Origin: Pigmentibacter ruber
Lineage (GTDB): Bacteria > Bdellovibrionota_B > Oligoflexia > Silvanigrellales > Silvanigrellaceae
Reading direction: 5' to 3'
Assembly (NCBI RefSeq): GCF_009792895.1
Contig: NZ_WSSC01000003.1
Span: 124,001 to 188,000 of the forward strand
DNA length: 64,000 nucleotides
Under the pieces are notes generated by a model. It was not told where the DNA came from. It searched no databases and saw nothing but the letters and a program-made list of their open reading frames with translations. The position numbers were made by a program, and so were the translations under genes. Each line of letters opens with the position of its first letter. Within the stretch, counting starts at the first letter, position 1. Below are positions 26,547-35,531 of the stretch, in pieces.

Positions 26547-27563
26547 TTAAGGTTTGTAGTCAAATGTCACATTTCCTAAATATGAATAGGGTTTATTGTC
26601 TTGCACTTCCATTTTTTTATATAATGTCTGACTATCTAAATTAAGAATTAATTTTCCAGTTTCTTGCGATACTATTTGTTCATAAATACTCAAAAATATT
26701 TTTTTGTCAAGATCGAATTTATTTATTTTATCCAAAGATTCTTTTAAATAAATTCCTGACAAAACCAAATTTTTGTTTTTTGCATTATATAAAGATGGAT
26801 CGTAGTAATCATTATTATGCAAAAGCATGTTTTGATATACTGCTTCAATTTCATTGCGCTCAAGTAAATAAGAAGTAAATGATTGCTTCCCATATTTACC
26901 AGAAAAAACCATCTTAATTTTAGCCTTGCCTGAAAATAAATCACAAATTAAATCACTTGCAGCAATTTCTGTGCTAGTATAACCATTCATAAAAAATAAT
27001 TGATTTAAAAATTTATCTGTTTGAGGTTTTATTTCATCTTTACTATCAATTATATTTGTTATTGCATTTCTATCATATTCTATAGAATATGTTACTTTTT
27101 CAATTTGAAAGCTATTATCAATATCAAATTTTGAAATATCTGTATGCATAATTTCAGCAGCTTTATCTAAAACTTTTCTCCGAAAAGTGCTTAAACCAAA
27201 AGAAACTCCAGAATTTAGATTTATCAGAACTGTTCCATACTTCCGAACCATATTTTTTTGTTCTATTCTCATAGAATCAGGAAACATTGGATTTACAGCA
27301 TTTCTCGCTCTAGACTCTACAGTTGCACAATTACTAGAATTTACGCCGCCAGGATAAAAATTTCCCAAACTTGCATTACTAAAATTAAAATTTCCTGTCA
27401 GATTTTTTGGATAACTAATAAATGAAATAGCATTATAATTATCGATAGAAAAAGTTACTGGCTCTCTACTTTCTGGAATATTAATTTGATAATTCCCCTG
27501 AGCATTTGCAAAACTATTTATAAATACTATTTTTAGTAAAAAAAATTTATTTAATATTTTCAT
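26547..27563 (-). CDS. Exported protein of unknown function
   Basis: The protein has 338 residues with a cleavable signal peptide ending around NSFANA (residues 17-21). The mature part is mixed alpha/beta with few cysteines. It has no catalytic motif I can name, and a Tyr-rich C-terminal stretch ends in NVTFDYKP. It is 43 bases downstream of the 561-residue exported protein and 26 bases upstream of the small membrane-anchored one. The pairing suggests a shared envelope or secreted complex, which is an inference from order alone. Confidence 0.7.
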   Translation of the reverse strand: MKILNKFFLLKIVFINSFANAQGNYQINIPESREPVTFSIDNYNAISFISYPKNLTGNFNFSNASLGNFYPGGVNSSNCATVESRARNAVNPMFPDSMRIEQKNMVRKYGTVLINLNSGVSFGLSTFRRKVLDKAAEIMHTDISKFDIDNSFQIEKVTYSIEYDRNAITNIIDSKDEIKPQTDKFLNQLFFMNGYTSTEIAASDLICDLFSGKAKIKMVFSGKYGKQSFTSYLLERNEIEAVYQNMLLHNNDYYDPSLYNAKNKNLVLSGIYLKESLDKINKFDLDKKIFLSIYEQIVSQETGKLILNLDSQTLYKKMEVQDNKPYSYLGNVTFDYKP

Positions 27564-27606
27564 TATATCTCTCTTGTAGAAGAAGGCTCTATAAATAGAG
27601 CCATAA

Positions 27607-29292
27607 TTATTTGCTAAATGTCAATGATCCTGAGCGATCTATAATTTGAAATTCTGTTACTTTATCTTCTACCCAAATATTTGTTTTACCTTTGAATGTA
27701 GCAACAGCATTTGAACTTCCAAAAATTGAACCCACTGTTCCTAATACAAAAGAACCTATTTGGCAGTAATAGTGATAGCATTTACCTAAGCTATTTGCTG
27801 CATACATTACACCTGATGTTGGAGGAGATACTAATCCAGGAGGAGTACTGCCAGCATTCATCATAGCAAATTGTCTTAAAGCTCTATCAATTAAAAGAGC
27901 ACGCTCTTCACGTTTAATATCATCTTGTTCTTCTTTTGTGTATATATAATCACCATCAAATTTTAAATCAAACCAGTCACTTGAATTTTTATCTTCAACA
28001 ACAGAATGCACACTTGAAGTAGAAAACCATCCACCTGAAGTAGACTTCTTCTCAATTCTAGTAAACATGTTATAAAAATTATATTTTGCTGTAAAAGAAC
28101 GAGTTTGCTTTGCTTGATAAGTGTAGTTAACATTCAAACTAATGTTTGCAGATATATTTTGAATATCTGCGCCAGGAGCTGGAGTATTTACATTAGTATA
28201 ATAAACACAAGCTCCATTTAAATTAAGTCTGACTTTACCAGATAAGCTTCCAAATGGAAATTGTGCTGCTACTTCCTTATCATGCAATGTAGGAAGAGGT
28301 GAATTAACATCAATGTTATTTACTGTCTGAGATTTTATTCCTGGAATTGAAGAATCAATTACTGTTGTTACACTTGCATCTGCCATACCGGAGTCATTTT
28401 TTAGAGAGGCAATAAAATAAGCATCTTTAATAGGTAGTTGTTGCCAGCTCAAATTTAAATTTCGATTCATATTACTAAATTCACTGACAAGTCCAGCTGA
28501 ATTGATATTAAATACCATTGTAGCTGTAAGACCTTCTAATGGAACATACTTTTTATAACTATTTAAAGCAGATTCTTCAATATCATCAACCATTTTCTGT
28601 AAGTCTGATAATGGTTTGATACTTTCAACATACTTTGAATCATAATATGCATATTCATCATTATAACGTTGATATTCTTTCTTTGCAAAATTATAATTAT
28701 TCTCTGCACTTGTTAAATCACCTGCAATAAAAGTTTTATACGTTGCTAAAGTTGATTCATATTTGTCTTTTGCTGCTTTAATATCATCTGGACTTGCTCC
28801 TAATAAAACAAGACGATCATATGTTTTTTTAGTATCAGTAACTTGATCAATAAGATCTTTTTCTTTAGCAGTCGCCTTATTATAAATAAGAGTTGCCGAA
28901 TCAAAATTGGCTTTCTTTTCTACTAATGTTGAATAAAGACTATCTCTTTGCATTTGCATAGGTTCATAATCTTTAATCATCTTATTTATTTTCTGAATGA
29001 TTACTAATTTTGTTTTAGCGCTTTCCTTAATAGCTTCTTGATCTAAACGCAAAGCTGGACAAAAACCTAAATTTTGATTTTGCTGAACAGAACTAACAGA
29101 AACCTTTCCGACACTCGGAGGTAAAACATAAGCATTTTTACATTCTTCATCCATTAAAAAACCAGCAGAATTATTTGGTGTATTTACAGTTCCTAATTTG
29201 CATTTATTAGTAATTGTAGGACCACCAGCAAAAACTTGAATTGGTAACAAAACCACTGAAAATAGACCAAAAGATGCAAGTCGTAGTGACAT
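27607..29292 (-). CDS. Large exported coiled-coil protein of unknown function
   Basis: The protein has 561 residues. A signal peptide ends at QVFAG (about residue 22), followed by a short Cys-containing segment (C32, C51, C78 region). A long helical, heptad-like region follows (about 82-245). Then comes a beta-rich domain (SATMVFNINS-like strands, LSGKVRLNLNGACVYY), and near the C-terminus a Gly/Ser-rich hydrophobic patch (about residues 510-530). Helical stalk plus beta domain recalls surface adhesins or pore-forming proteins, but no family is recognised. AGGAGAG precedes the ATG. It is the first gene of the secreted cluster, behind a 26-base palindrome. Confidence 0.72.
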   Translation of the reverse strand: MSLRLASFGLFSVVLLPIQVFAGGPTITNKCKLGTVNTPNNSAGFLMDEECKNAYVLPPSVGKVSVSSVQQNQNLGFCPALRLDQEAIKESAKTKLVIIQKINKMIKDYEPMQMQRDSLYSTLVEKKANFDSATLIYNKATAKEKDLIDQVTDTKKTYDRLVLLGASPDDIKAAKDKYESTLATYKTFIAGDLTSAENNYNFAKKEYQRYNDEYAYYDSKYVESIKPLSDLQKMVDDIEESALNSYKKYVPLEGLTATMVFNINSAGLVSEFSNMNRNLNLSWQQLPIKDAYFIASLKNDSGMADASVTTVIDSSIPGIKSQTVNNIDVNSPLPTLHDKEVAAQFPFGSLSGKVRLNLNGACVYYTNVNTPAPGADIQNISANISLNVNYTYQAKQTRSFTAKYNFYNMFTRIEKKSTSGGWFSTSSVHSVVEDKNSSDWFDLKFDGDYIYTKEEQDDIKREERALLIDRALRQFAMMNAGSTPPGLVSPPTSGVMYAANSLGKCYHYYCQIGSFVLGTVGSIFGSSNAVATFKGKTNIWVEDKVTEFQIIDRSGSLTFSK

Positions 29293-29318
29293 TTATCTCT
29301 CCTATAGCGATGAAATTA

Positions 29319-29344
29319 AAATATTAATAACCTTATTAATATTT
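29319..29344. promoter_or_regulatory. Perfect 26-base palindrome upstream of the secreted cluster
   Basis: AAATATTAATAA-CC-TTATTAATATTT is a perfect inverted repeat with 12-base arms, 27 bases before the ATG at 29292. The half-site TTATTAATATTT recurs twice on the other side of the same gap. The position suits a repressor or activator site for the cluster. AT-richness raises the chance level, but 12 matched bases either side of a CC centre is still unusual. Confidence 0.5.
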
Positions 29345-29704
29345 ATGGGAATGTTTTTTGTAATTATAAATTAGATATTTTAATTATCAAATACAAATCA
29401 AAGAATTTTATTGTAAACAAAATTCTTTTTTATTTATTAAAAAAAATATAATTTTATCAATAAAAACAGTTTATTAAGTAATTAGTTCTTCAACAAAAAA
29501 GAAAATTACCAATTTTTTAACTTTTATTTAATGAATTTTGTATTCCTCTGGAATTTATTTAATTTATATTTATAAAATTTGACTTTAATGAAGATTTAAG
29601 TATTTTAAGTTTGCTATTTTATTAAAATTGAAAACTTAAAATTCAGTTTAATAAAATAAAGAAAGATTGAATTAAAGATAAAAAAAATTCTAAATTAATA
29701 TTTT

Positions 29705-29746
29705 TTATTAATATTTCTTAAATAAATAAAATATTATTAATATTTT
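29705..29746. repeat. Two more TTATTAATATTT half-sites, one inside a 9-1-9 palindrome
   Basis: TTATTAATATTT occurs at 29705-29716 and 29734-29745. The second overlaps the perfect palindrome AAAATATTA-T-TAATATTTT (29728-29746), 46 bases upstream of the vanX ATG. The rest of the 499-base gap 29293-29791 is extremely AT-rich with no reading frame worth calling. Confidence 0.4.
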
Positions 29747-29791
29747 TTAATAAAAATAAATATGTTTTTAAAAACTACTTAAGAGGAAAAA

Positions 29792-30520
29792 ATGCTAAAT
29801 CAATTCATAGAAAAACCAATAGATTTGAACTACATTATTCCAACAAAAGATGATATTGATTGGTTACAAAAGCATTCAAAAGCAATTGATATAGGTAATC
29901 ATCTTAGAATTAAAGTATTACATTCTTATAAAGAACAAAACTTTGCGGGCACTTTAAGTACTATGTTCTCAAGGCAATCTGTTATTTTAAAACTAAACGA
30001 AGCTCTTGAATATTTACCTAATAATTTTTCATTTGTTGTATTTGATGCCTTTAGAACTGTAAAAACACAACTCGCGTTATTTGAATATATCTATAATCAA
30101 CAAAAAGAATTAAATCCTAACTTATCGCATGAAATTCTATACAATAAAACAAGAGAATTTGTTGTGCATCCAAATGAAATATCTAGGTATGCTATTCCAC
30201 CCCACAATAGTGGAGGAGCCATAGATATTTCACTAATGCATGATGATCAAATATTAGATATGGGTACTGATTTTGATGCTGTTACTTCAATGTCATATAC
30301 TAATTATTTTGAGCAAGATTACCAAATTAGTTCAGGTATTACAGAAAAAAGATGGTATGAAATAAGAATAAACAGGAGAATTTTATTTAATACTTTAAAG
30401 CAAGTAGGATTTACTAACTTTGATGTTGAATGGTGGCACTATGATTTAGGAGATTGTATGTGGGCGGATCTCTTAAAACAAACTTGGTATTATCAATCAA
30501 TGGAAAGCGAAATTATTTAA
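29792..30520 (+). CDS. D-Ala-D-Ala dipeptidase, VanX type (peptidase M15D)
   Basis: Zinc ligands and catalytic residues match VanX: R88 (DAFRT), H138 and D145 (PPHNSGGAID), with E213 and H216 in EWWH. The seven-base H-D and three-residue E-H spacing are those of the family. No signal peptide, so it acts in the cytoplasm on D-Ala-D-Ala dipeptide. No vanH, vanA or vanR/S is near, so recycling of the dipeptide is more likely than glycopeptide resistance. GAGGAA precedes the ATG. 242 residues. Confidence 0.9.
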   Translation: MLNQFIEKPIDLNYIIPTKDDIDWLQKHSKAIDIGNHLRIKVLHSYKEQNFAGTLSTMFSRQSVILKLNEALEYLPNNFSFVVFDAFRTVKTQLALFEYIYNQQKELNPNLSHEILYNKTREFVVHPNEISRYAIPPHNSGGAIDISLMHDDQILDMGTDFDAVTSMSYTNYFEQDYQISSGITEKRWYEIRINRRILFNTLKQVGFTNFDVEWWHYDLGDCMWADLLKQTWYYQSMESEII

Positions 30521-30575
30521 TTTTAAAAAATTTTCTATGTGTAATACAATTTTCTAGTTTATACTTGCTGTTAAC

Positions 30576-31589
30576 TTATCTATCTGAAAATCCAGCTAAA
30601 AAACTCTCAACATTTCTACCTAATTCACTCACTAAATAACCACCTTCTTGCAAAATAATTGTTTTTTTGTTTAAAGATCTAAATTCTTTCCCTAATTTTA
30701 AAAAATCATTTGGACTAATATTAAAATGGCCTATTGGATCTCCAGCTTCGATATCAAAACCAGCTGAGAGTATTAAGTAATCAGGATTCATTACTTTAAA
30801 AGCTTTCTCCAAACCTTTTAATAAGGCTTTAAAATATTCGTTTGGTGAAGAAAGAGGCATTAAAGGAACATTTAAATTATAACTTACTCCATCATCTATG
30901 CCTATTTCAGTTTCAAATCCAGTAAAATATGGGTATTCAACTAAAGGATGTGCATGAATACTTAAATAAAATACTTCAGATGAATCATAAAAAATACTTT
31001 GTGTCCCATTACCATGATGATAGTCAAAATCAACTATCATTACTGATCCTGATTGCAACAAATACTTAGCAACTATTGCAGCATTATTAAGATAACAATA
31101 GCCACCAAACATATTCTTTGAAGCATGATGACCTGGTGGACGACATAACGCGTAACTCGGTTCACCAGTTGTCTTAGTAAATAATGCTGCTCCATAAGCA
31201 GCACTTGCTGAAGCTACTGCTGCATTCCAAGTATTATTCATTAAAGAAGTACCAGCATCAAAACAATAATAACCAGCTCTTTTTGGAATAAATGGCTCAT
31301 GACGAGGAATTCTAGAATCACATGGAAATACATAAGGACAAATAACTTCATCATTTTTTAGATTTTGTGATGACTCTAAAAAAGCTAGATAATCCTCATC
31401 ATGTACTGAAGTTAATGCTTCAAAGGGAAGAATTTCAGGGACAATTATTTCATAATTTCCAGCTTGTTTAAATGCTTTTAAAATAGAATCTATCCTGCTT
31501 ACTTTATCATTATAAGAATGAGCTTTTCCATTATAAACCTCTTTTCTTATAACATGCTTCTTTTGCAACGAACTATAAAATATTTTCAT
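30576..31589 (-). CDS. Acetylpolyamine amidohydrolase / histone deacetylase-family hydrolase
   Basis: The zinc-dependent arginase-fold deacetylase has catalytic H154-H155 in RPPGHHAS. Zinc ligands are D189 and H191 (DFDYHHGNG) and D279 (SAGFDIEAGDP), with a tyrosine at 318 (EGGYL). The N-terminal MKIFYS and the segment EYPYFTGFETEIG look more like bacterial acetylpolyamine amidohydrolases than class I/II histone deacetylases. 337 residues is normal for them. It would deacetylate acetylputrescine or acetylspermidine in the cytoplasm. It is convergent with vanX; no polyamine genes are visible nearby. Confidence 0.85.
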   Translation of the reverse strand: MKIFYSSLQKKHVIRKEVYNGKAHSYNDKVSRIDSILKAFKQAGNYEIIVPEILPFEALTSVHDEDYLAFLESSQNLKNDEVICPYVFPCDSRIPRHEPFIPKRAGYYCFDAGTSLMNNTWNAAVASASAAYGAALFTKTTGEPSYALCRPPGHHASKNMFGGYCYLNNAAIVAKYLLQSGSVMIVDFDYHHGNGTQSIFYDSSEVFYLSIHAHPLVEYPYFTGFETEIGIDDGVSYNLNVPLMPLSSPNEYFKALLKGLEKAFKVMNPDYLILSAGFDIEAGDPIGHFNISPNDFLKLGKEFRSLNKKTIILQEGGYLVSELGRNVESFLAGFSDR

Positions 31590-31756
31590 GAAAATTCTTT
31601 CTTGTTTAAGACTGTAAGAATATATTTTACATCTGTAATCATTTTAACCAACGTCCCAAAAGAAAATAGTAAATAGCAATAATCTTGTAAATTCTAAAAA
31701 TCATTTTACTATAGGCAAGATTATATTTTCATGTCAAAGATATTTAAGGAGTAAAA

Positions 31757-32485
31757 ATGTTAACAACTACAAAAATTCCTAGAGTGATTGGGCATAGAGG
31801 TGCAAAAGGATTTGCTCCTGAAAACACATTAATCTCTTTTCGTAAGGCAAAAGAAATTGGTGCTAAATGGGTAGAATTTGATGTTAAAGAAACTGAAGAT
31901 GGTATCCTAATAATAATGCATGATGATGAATTAGATAGAACAACAAATGGTTCAGGCAAAGTAATTACAAAAAAATGGGAGGCAATTAAAAATCTAGATG
32001 CTGGAACTTGGTTTAATAGTGAATTTAAAAATGAAAAAGTACCAACATTTGATCAAACTATTTCGCTTCTAAAGCAATTAAATTTAGGTGCAAATATAGA
32101 AATAAAACCTTGTCCTAGTAGAGAGACTAGAACTGCAATTGCAGTTGCTGAAGTAATTAAAAATAAATGGCCACAAAATCTACCGCAACCTATTGTCTCT
32201 AGTTTTAGTATGGAATCATTATTAGCCGCAAAAAAAATCGAACCAAATTTGATTATTGGAGCTTTATTTGAGAAGCTACCATCTGATTGGAAAAAAATAG
32301 CAAAAGAGGTAAAAGCACAAACTATTCATGTAGATCATGAAATTGTAACAAAAGAATTAATAACGGAAATCCAAGGAGAAGGATATCCAATATTAGCTTA
32401 CACTGTAAATGATCAAACTAGGGCAAATTATTTGTTTGAACTAGGTGTTTCTGCTGTATTTACTGATTATCCATGGAAGGAATAA
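31757..32485 (+). CDS. ugpQ: Glycerophosphodiester phosphodiesterase (cytoplasmic UgpQ type)
   Basis: The GDPD fold motifs are clear: GHRGAKGFAPENTL with the catalytic His, EFDVKETEDG with the metal-binding Glu/Asp, and MHDDELDRTTNGSG. No signal peptide, so it acts in the cytoplasm, releasing glycerol-3-phosphate. It opens the ugp operon: stop codon one base before ugpB. AAGGAG precedes the ATG. In E. coli ugpQ comes last; here it is first. Confidence 0.92.
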   Translation: MLTTTKIPRVIGHRGAKGFAPENTLISFRKAKEIGAKWVEFDVKETEDGILIIMHDDELDRTTNGSGKVITKKWEAIKNLDAGTWFNSEFKNEKVPTFDQTISLLKQLNLGANIEIKPCPSRETRTAIAVAEVIKNKWPQNLPQPIVSSFSMESLLAAKKIEPNLIIGALFEKLPSDWKKIAKEVKAQTIHVDHEIVTKELITEIQGEGYPILAYTVNDQTRANYLFELGVSAVFTDYPWKE

Positions 32486-32486
32486 A

Positions 32487-33788
32487 ATGAATTTTAAAAG
32501 GTATTTAAAAATTTCCATTTCTTTAATATCTCTTGTTAGTTTAACAGCACAAAGTAAAACAGAACTTCAACTATGGCATGGTTTTTCTGGTGTAACCGCT
32601 GAAGAACTAAATGAATTAGTAAAGCATTTTAATCAAACCGAAAAAGAATTTAAAGTTGTTGCAACTCGTAAAGGAACATATCAAGAAACAATGATGGCAG
32701 GAATTGCTGCATTTCGAGCAAAAAAGCAACCTGAAATGATACAAATATATGAAGTTGGAACTGCAACCATGCTTGCTGCAAAAGAAGCAATAATTCCAGT
32801 CAGCAAAATATTAAGTGAAAATAATTTACATATTAATTATGATGACTTTATCCCTGTAATTAAAGGTTACTATAGCAATAATAATGTGATGTTATCTTTT
32901 CCTCTAAATAGTTCATCACCTGTATTATATTATAATAAAAGTATATTTAAAAAAGCCGGACTAGATCCAGCAAAACCACCAAAAACTTGGGAAGATCTTT
33001 TTAATTATGCTAAAAAAATTAAATCTACTAATTCAGCAGTTTGCGGCTTTACTACGACATGGCCAGCATGGATATTCTTAGAAAATTTTAGCTCCTGGCA
33101 TAATATTGCTTACGCATCAGATAATAATGGTATGGATAATAATAAACCTAAATTATTATTTAATGGGAATCTGCAAGTTAAACACTGGGAAAATATTCAA
33201 ATAGCAAATAAAGAAGGTTACTTTACCTATTTTGGTAGAACTACCGAAGCAGAAATGGCTTTTACTACACAAAAATGCGGAATTATATTAGACTCAACTG
33301 GTTCATATGGAGAGGTTAAAGAATCAAAAATTGATTTTGCAGTTTCGTTTTTGCCATATTATCAATCCGCTGTTGGAGCTCCACAAAATACTATTATCGG
33401 TGGAGCAAGCTTATGGGTATTTAATGGAATTACAAAAGAAAAACAAAAAGGTGTGGCAAAATTTCTTAAATATTTAGCTTCACCTGAGGTCATGGCTGGA
33501 TGGCATCAAAAAAGTGGATACCTTCCTGTTACTCTATCTTCCTATAATTTAACAAAATCAAAGGGATTTTATCTCACAAATCCAGGCTATGATATAGCTA
33601 TATTAGAATTGAATAACAAAACACCTACAAATAATTCTAAAGGACTAAGAGTTATTGGTCTTCCTAACATCAGAAATATAGTTGAAGCAAATTTTGAATC
33701 GATGTTGGCAAATAAAATAACAGCAAAACAAGCCCTTGATGATGCTGTTGCAAAAGGAAATGCTATTATTTTAAAGTCTGGTGACTAA
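32487..33788 (+). CDS. ugpB: Glycerol-3-phosphate ABC transporter substrate-binding protein
   Basis: A signal peptide ends near TAQS (about residue 23). The mature protein closely follows UgpB: WHGFSGVTAEEL, RKGTYQETMMAGIAAFRA, IYEVGTATMLA, PLNSSSPVLYYNKS and GGASLWVF. ATG 32487 was chosen over an upstream in-frame start at 32445 that lies inside ugpQ. Its stop TAA directly abuts the ugpA ATG. It delivers glycerol-3-phosphate or glycerophosphodiesters to UgpAE in the inner membrane. Confidence 0.93.
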   Translation: MNFKRYLKISISLISLVSLTAQSKTELQLWHGFSGVTAEELNELVKHFNQTEKEFKVVATRKGTYQETMMAGIAAFRAKKQPEMIQIYEVGTATMLAAKEAIIPVSKILSENNLHINYDDFIPVIKGYYSNNNVMLSFPLNSSSPVLYYNKSIFKKAGLDPAKPPKTWEDLFNYAKKIKSTNSAVCGFTTTWPAWIFLENFSSWHNIAYASDNNGMDNNKPKLLFNGNLQVKHWENIQIANKEGYFTYFGRTTEAEMAFTTQKCGIILDSTGSYGEVKESKIDFAVSFLPYYQSAVGAPQNTIIGGASLWVFNGITKEKQKGVAKFLKYLASPEVMAGWHQKSGYLPVTLSSYNLTKSKGFYLTNPGYDIAILELNNKTPTNNSKGLRVIGLPNIRNIVEANFESMLANKITAKQALDDAVAKGNAIILKSGD

Positions 33789-34670
33789 ATGGAAAAAAAA
33801 GTAATTTTTAATTCAAAAATTTATCCTTATATTTTTCTATTCCCACAAATTATTATTTCTTTTTTGTTTTTCTTTTGGCCTGCATTAATTGCTATATGGC
33901 AGTCGTTTATAAAAGAAGACGCTTTTGGCTTAAATTATAAATTTATTTGGTTTGAAAATTATATTGATATTTTAAAAGATAGTAATTATACAAATTCAAT
34001 AATAACAACATTCATACTCAGCTTCAGTATTACGTTACTATGTTTATCTCTCTCATTAATACTAGCATCACTAGCTAATAGAATAAAAATAGGGAAGTAT
34101 ATCTATCAAACTTTAATAATATGTCCTTATGCAGTAGCTCCAGCTATAGCTGGTGTTTTATGGTATTTTATTTTTAGTCCATCTGTAGGATTTTTGGCAA
34201 ATATTTTAAATAATAATGGCTTTAGTTGGGATCCAAACTTAAAAGAAAATCATGCTATTATTTTAATAATTGTTGCTGCAACATGGAAACAGATAAGTTA
34301 TAATTTTATCTTTTATCTAGCAAGCTTACAAGCAATTCCAAAGTCACTTCTTGAAGCTGCAGCAATAGATGGAGCCTCTCCATTAAGAAGATTTTTTGAT
34401 ATTATTATACCTTTAATTTCTCCAACTACATTTTTTCTTTTTATAATGAATATTATTTATACTTTTTTTGATACTTTTGGTATAATTTTTACAACAACAC
34501 AAGGTGGACCAGGATATTCTACAACAAATTTAGTTTATAAAGTTTATGTTGATGGAATAGTTAACTTAAATTTAGGAAGCTCAGCCACTCAATCAGTTAT
34601 TTTAATGCTTTTTGTTACAATAATAACTATATTTCATTTTAAATTCATCGAAAAAAAGGTGCACTACTAA
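33789..34670 (+). CDS. ugpA: Glycerol-3-phosphate ABC transporter permease UgpA
   Basis: This MalF-type permease has six hydrophobic segments. The cytoplasmic EAA loop is EAAAIDGASPLRRFFDIIIPLI, which docks the ATPase, and TQGGPGYST is also family-typical. 293 residues. Translation is coupled to ugpB (TAAATG) and to ugpE downstream (stop directly before ATG). Confidence 0.92.
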   Translation: MEKKVIFNSKIYPYIFLFPQIIISFLFFFWPALIAIWQSFIKEDAFGLNYKFIWFENYIDILKDSNYTNSIITTFILSFSITLLCLSLSLILASLANRIKIGKYIYQTLIICPYAVAPAIAGVLWYFIFSPSVGFLANILNNNGFSWDPNLKENHAIILIIVAATWKQISYNFIFYLASLQAIPKSLLEAAAIDGASPLRRFFDIIIPLISPTTFFLFIMNIIYTFFDTFGIIFTTTQGGPGYSTTNLVYKVYVDGIVNLNLGSSATQSVILMLFVTIITIFHFKFIEKKVHY

Positions 34671-35516
34671 ATGAATTATAACCAAAGAATTAATAATTTT
34701 TTATCACACTTAGTTTTAATATTAGGAACTATTATTATTATATTTCCAATTTATTTTTGCTTTGTAACTTCTACAGAAACTTTGCAAAATATTATTCATG
34801 GAAACGTTGGAATATTTCCAAAAAGTAATTTAGCTTATAACTATTCAGATATTCTTGTTACAAATCCAGAAATTATACAAGGTATTACAATCTGGAAACT
34901 GTTACTAAATAGTTTTATAGTTACACTTTTAATAACTTTTGGTAAAATTTTTATTTCTATTATTTCTGCATATGCTATAGTCTATTTCAAATTTAAATTC
35001 CAAAAGTTAGCTTTTTCATTAATTTTTTTAACGTTGATGCTACCTATTGAAGTAAGAATTGTTCCAACATTTCAAATGGCTTCAAATTTAAATCTTTTAG
35101 ATACTTATCAAGGTCTTTCTATACCTCTGATTGCTTCAGCAACTGCTACATTTTTATTTAGGCAATTATTTTTATCAATACCAAACGAATTATGTGAAGC
35201 TGCCAAAATTGATGGCGCAGGTCCAATCAGATTTTTTCTTGATATATTAATACCCTTATCAAAGACCAGTATCGCTGCATTATTTGTAATATTATTTATC
35301 TATGGTTGGAATCAGTATCTATGGCCACTATTGATAACAACTAAACAAAGTATGAATACAATAATTATAGCTTTAACTCAAATGATTGCGCACGATGGAA
35401 CAACTCAATGGAATAAAGTAATGGCGGTAGCTATTATTTCAATGGCTCCTCCTCTTACTGTTGTTATTATAATGCAAAAATGGTTTGTAAAAGGATTAAT
35501 TGACTCAGAAAAATAA
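34671..35516 (+). CDS. ugpE: Glycerol-3-phosphate ABC transporter permease UgpE
   Basis: This MalG-type permease has six hydrophobic segments and the EAA loop CEAAKIDGAGPIRFFLDILIPLS, followed by FIYGWNQYLWPLL. 281 residues. Its ATG directly follows the ugpA stop. The pair forms the membrane channel of the importer. Confidence 0.92.
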   Translation: MNYNQRINNFLSHLVLILGTIIIIFPIYFCFVTSTETLQNIIHGNVGIFPKSNLAYNYSDILVTNPEIIQGITIWKLLLNSFIVTLLITFGKIFISIISAYAIVYFKFKFQKLAFSLIFLTLMLPIEVRIVPTFQMASNLNLLDTYQGLSIPLIASATATFLFRQLFLSIPNELCEAAKIDGAGPIRFFLDILIPLSKTSIAALFVILFIYGWNQYLWPLLITTKQSMNTIIIALTQMIAHDGTTQWNKVMAVAIISMAPPLTVVIIMQKWFVKGLIDSEK

Positions 35517-35531
35517 AAGTAAAGGTTAAAT

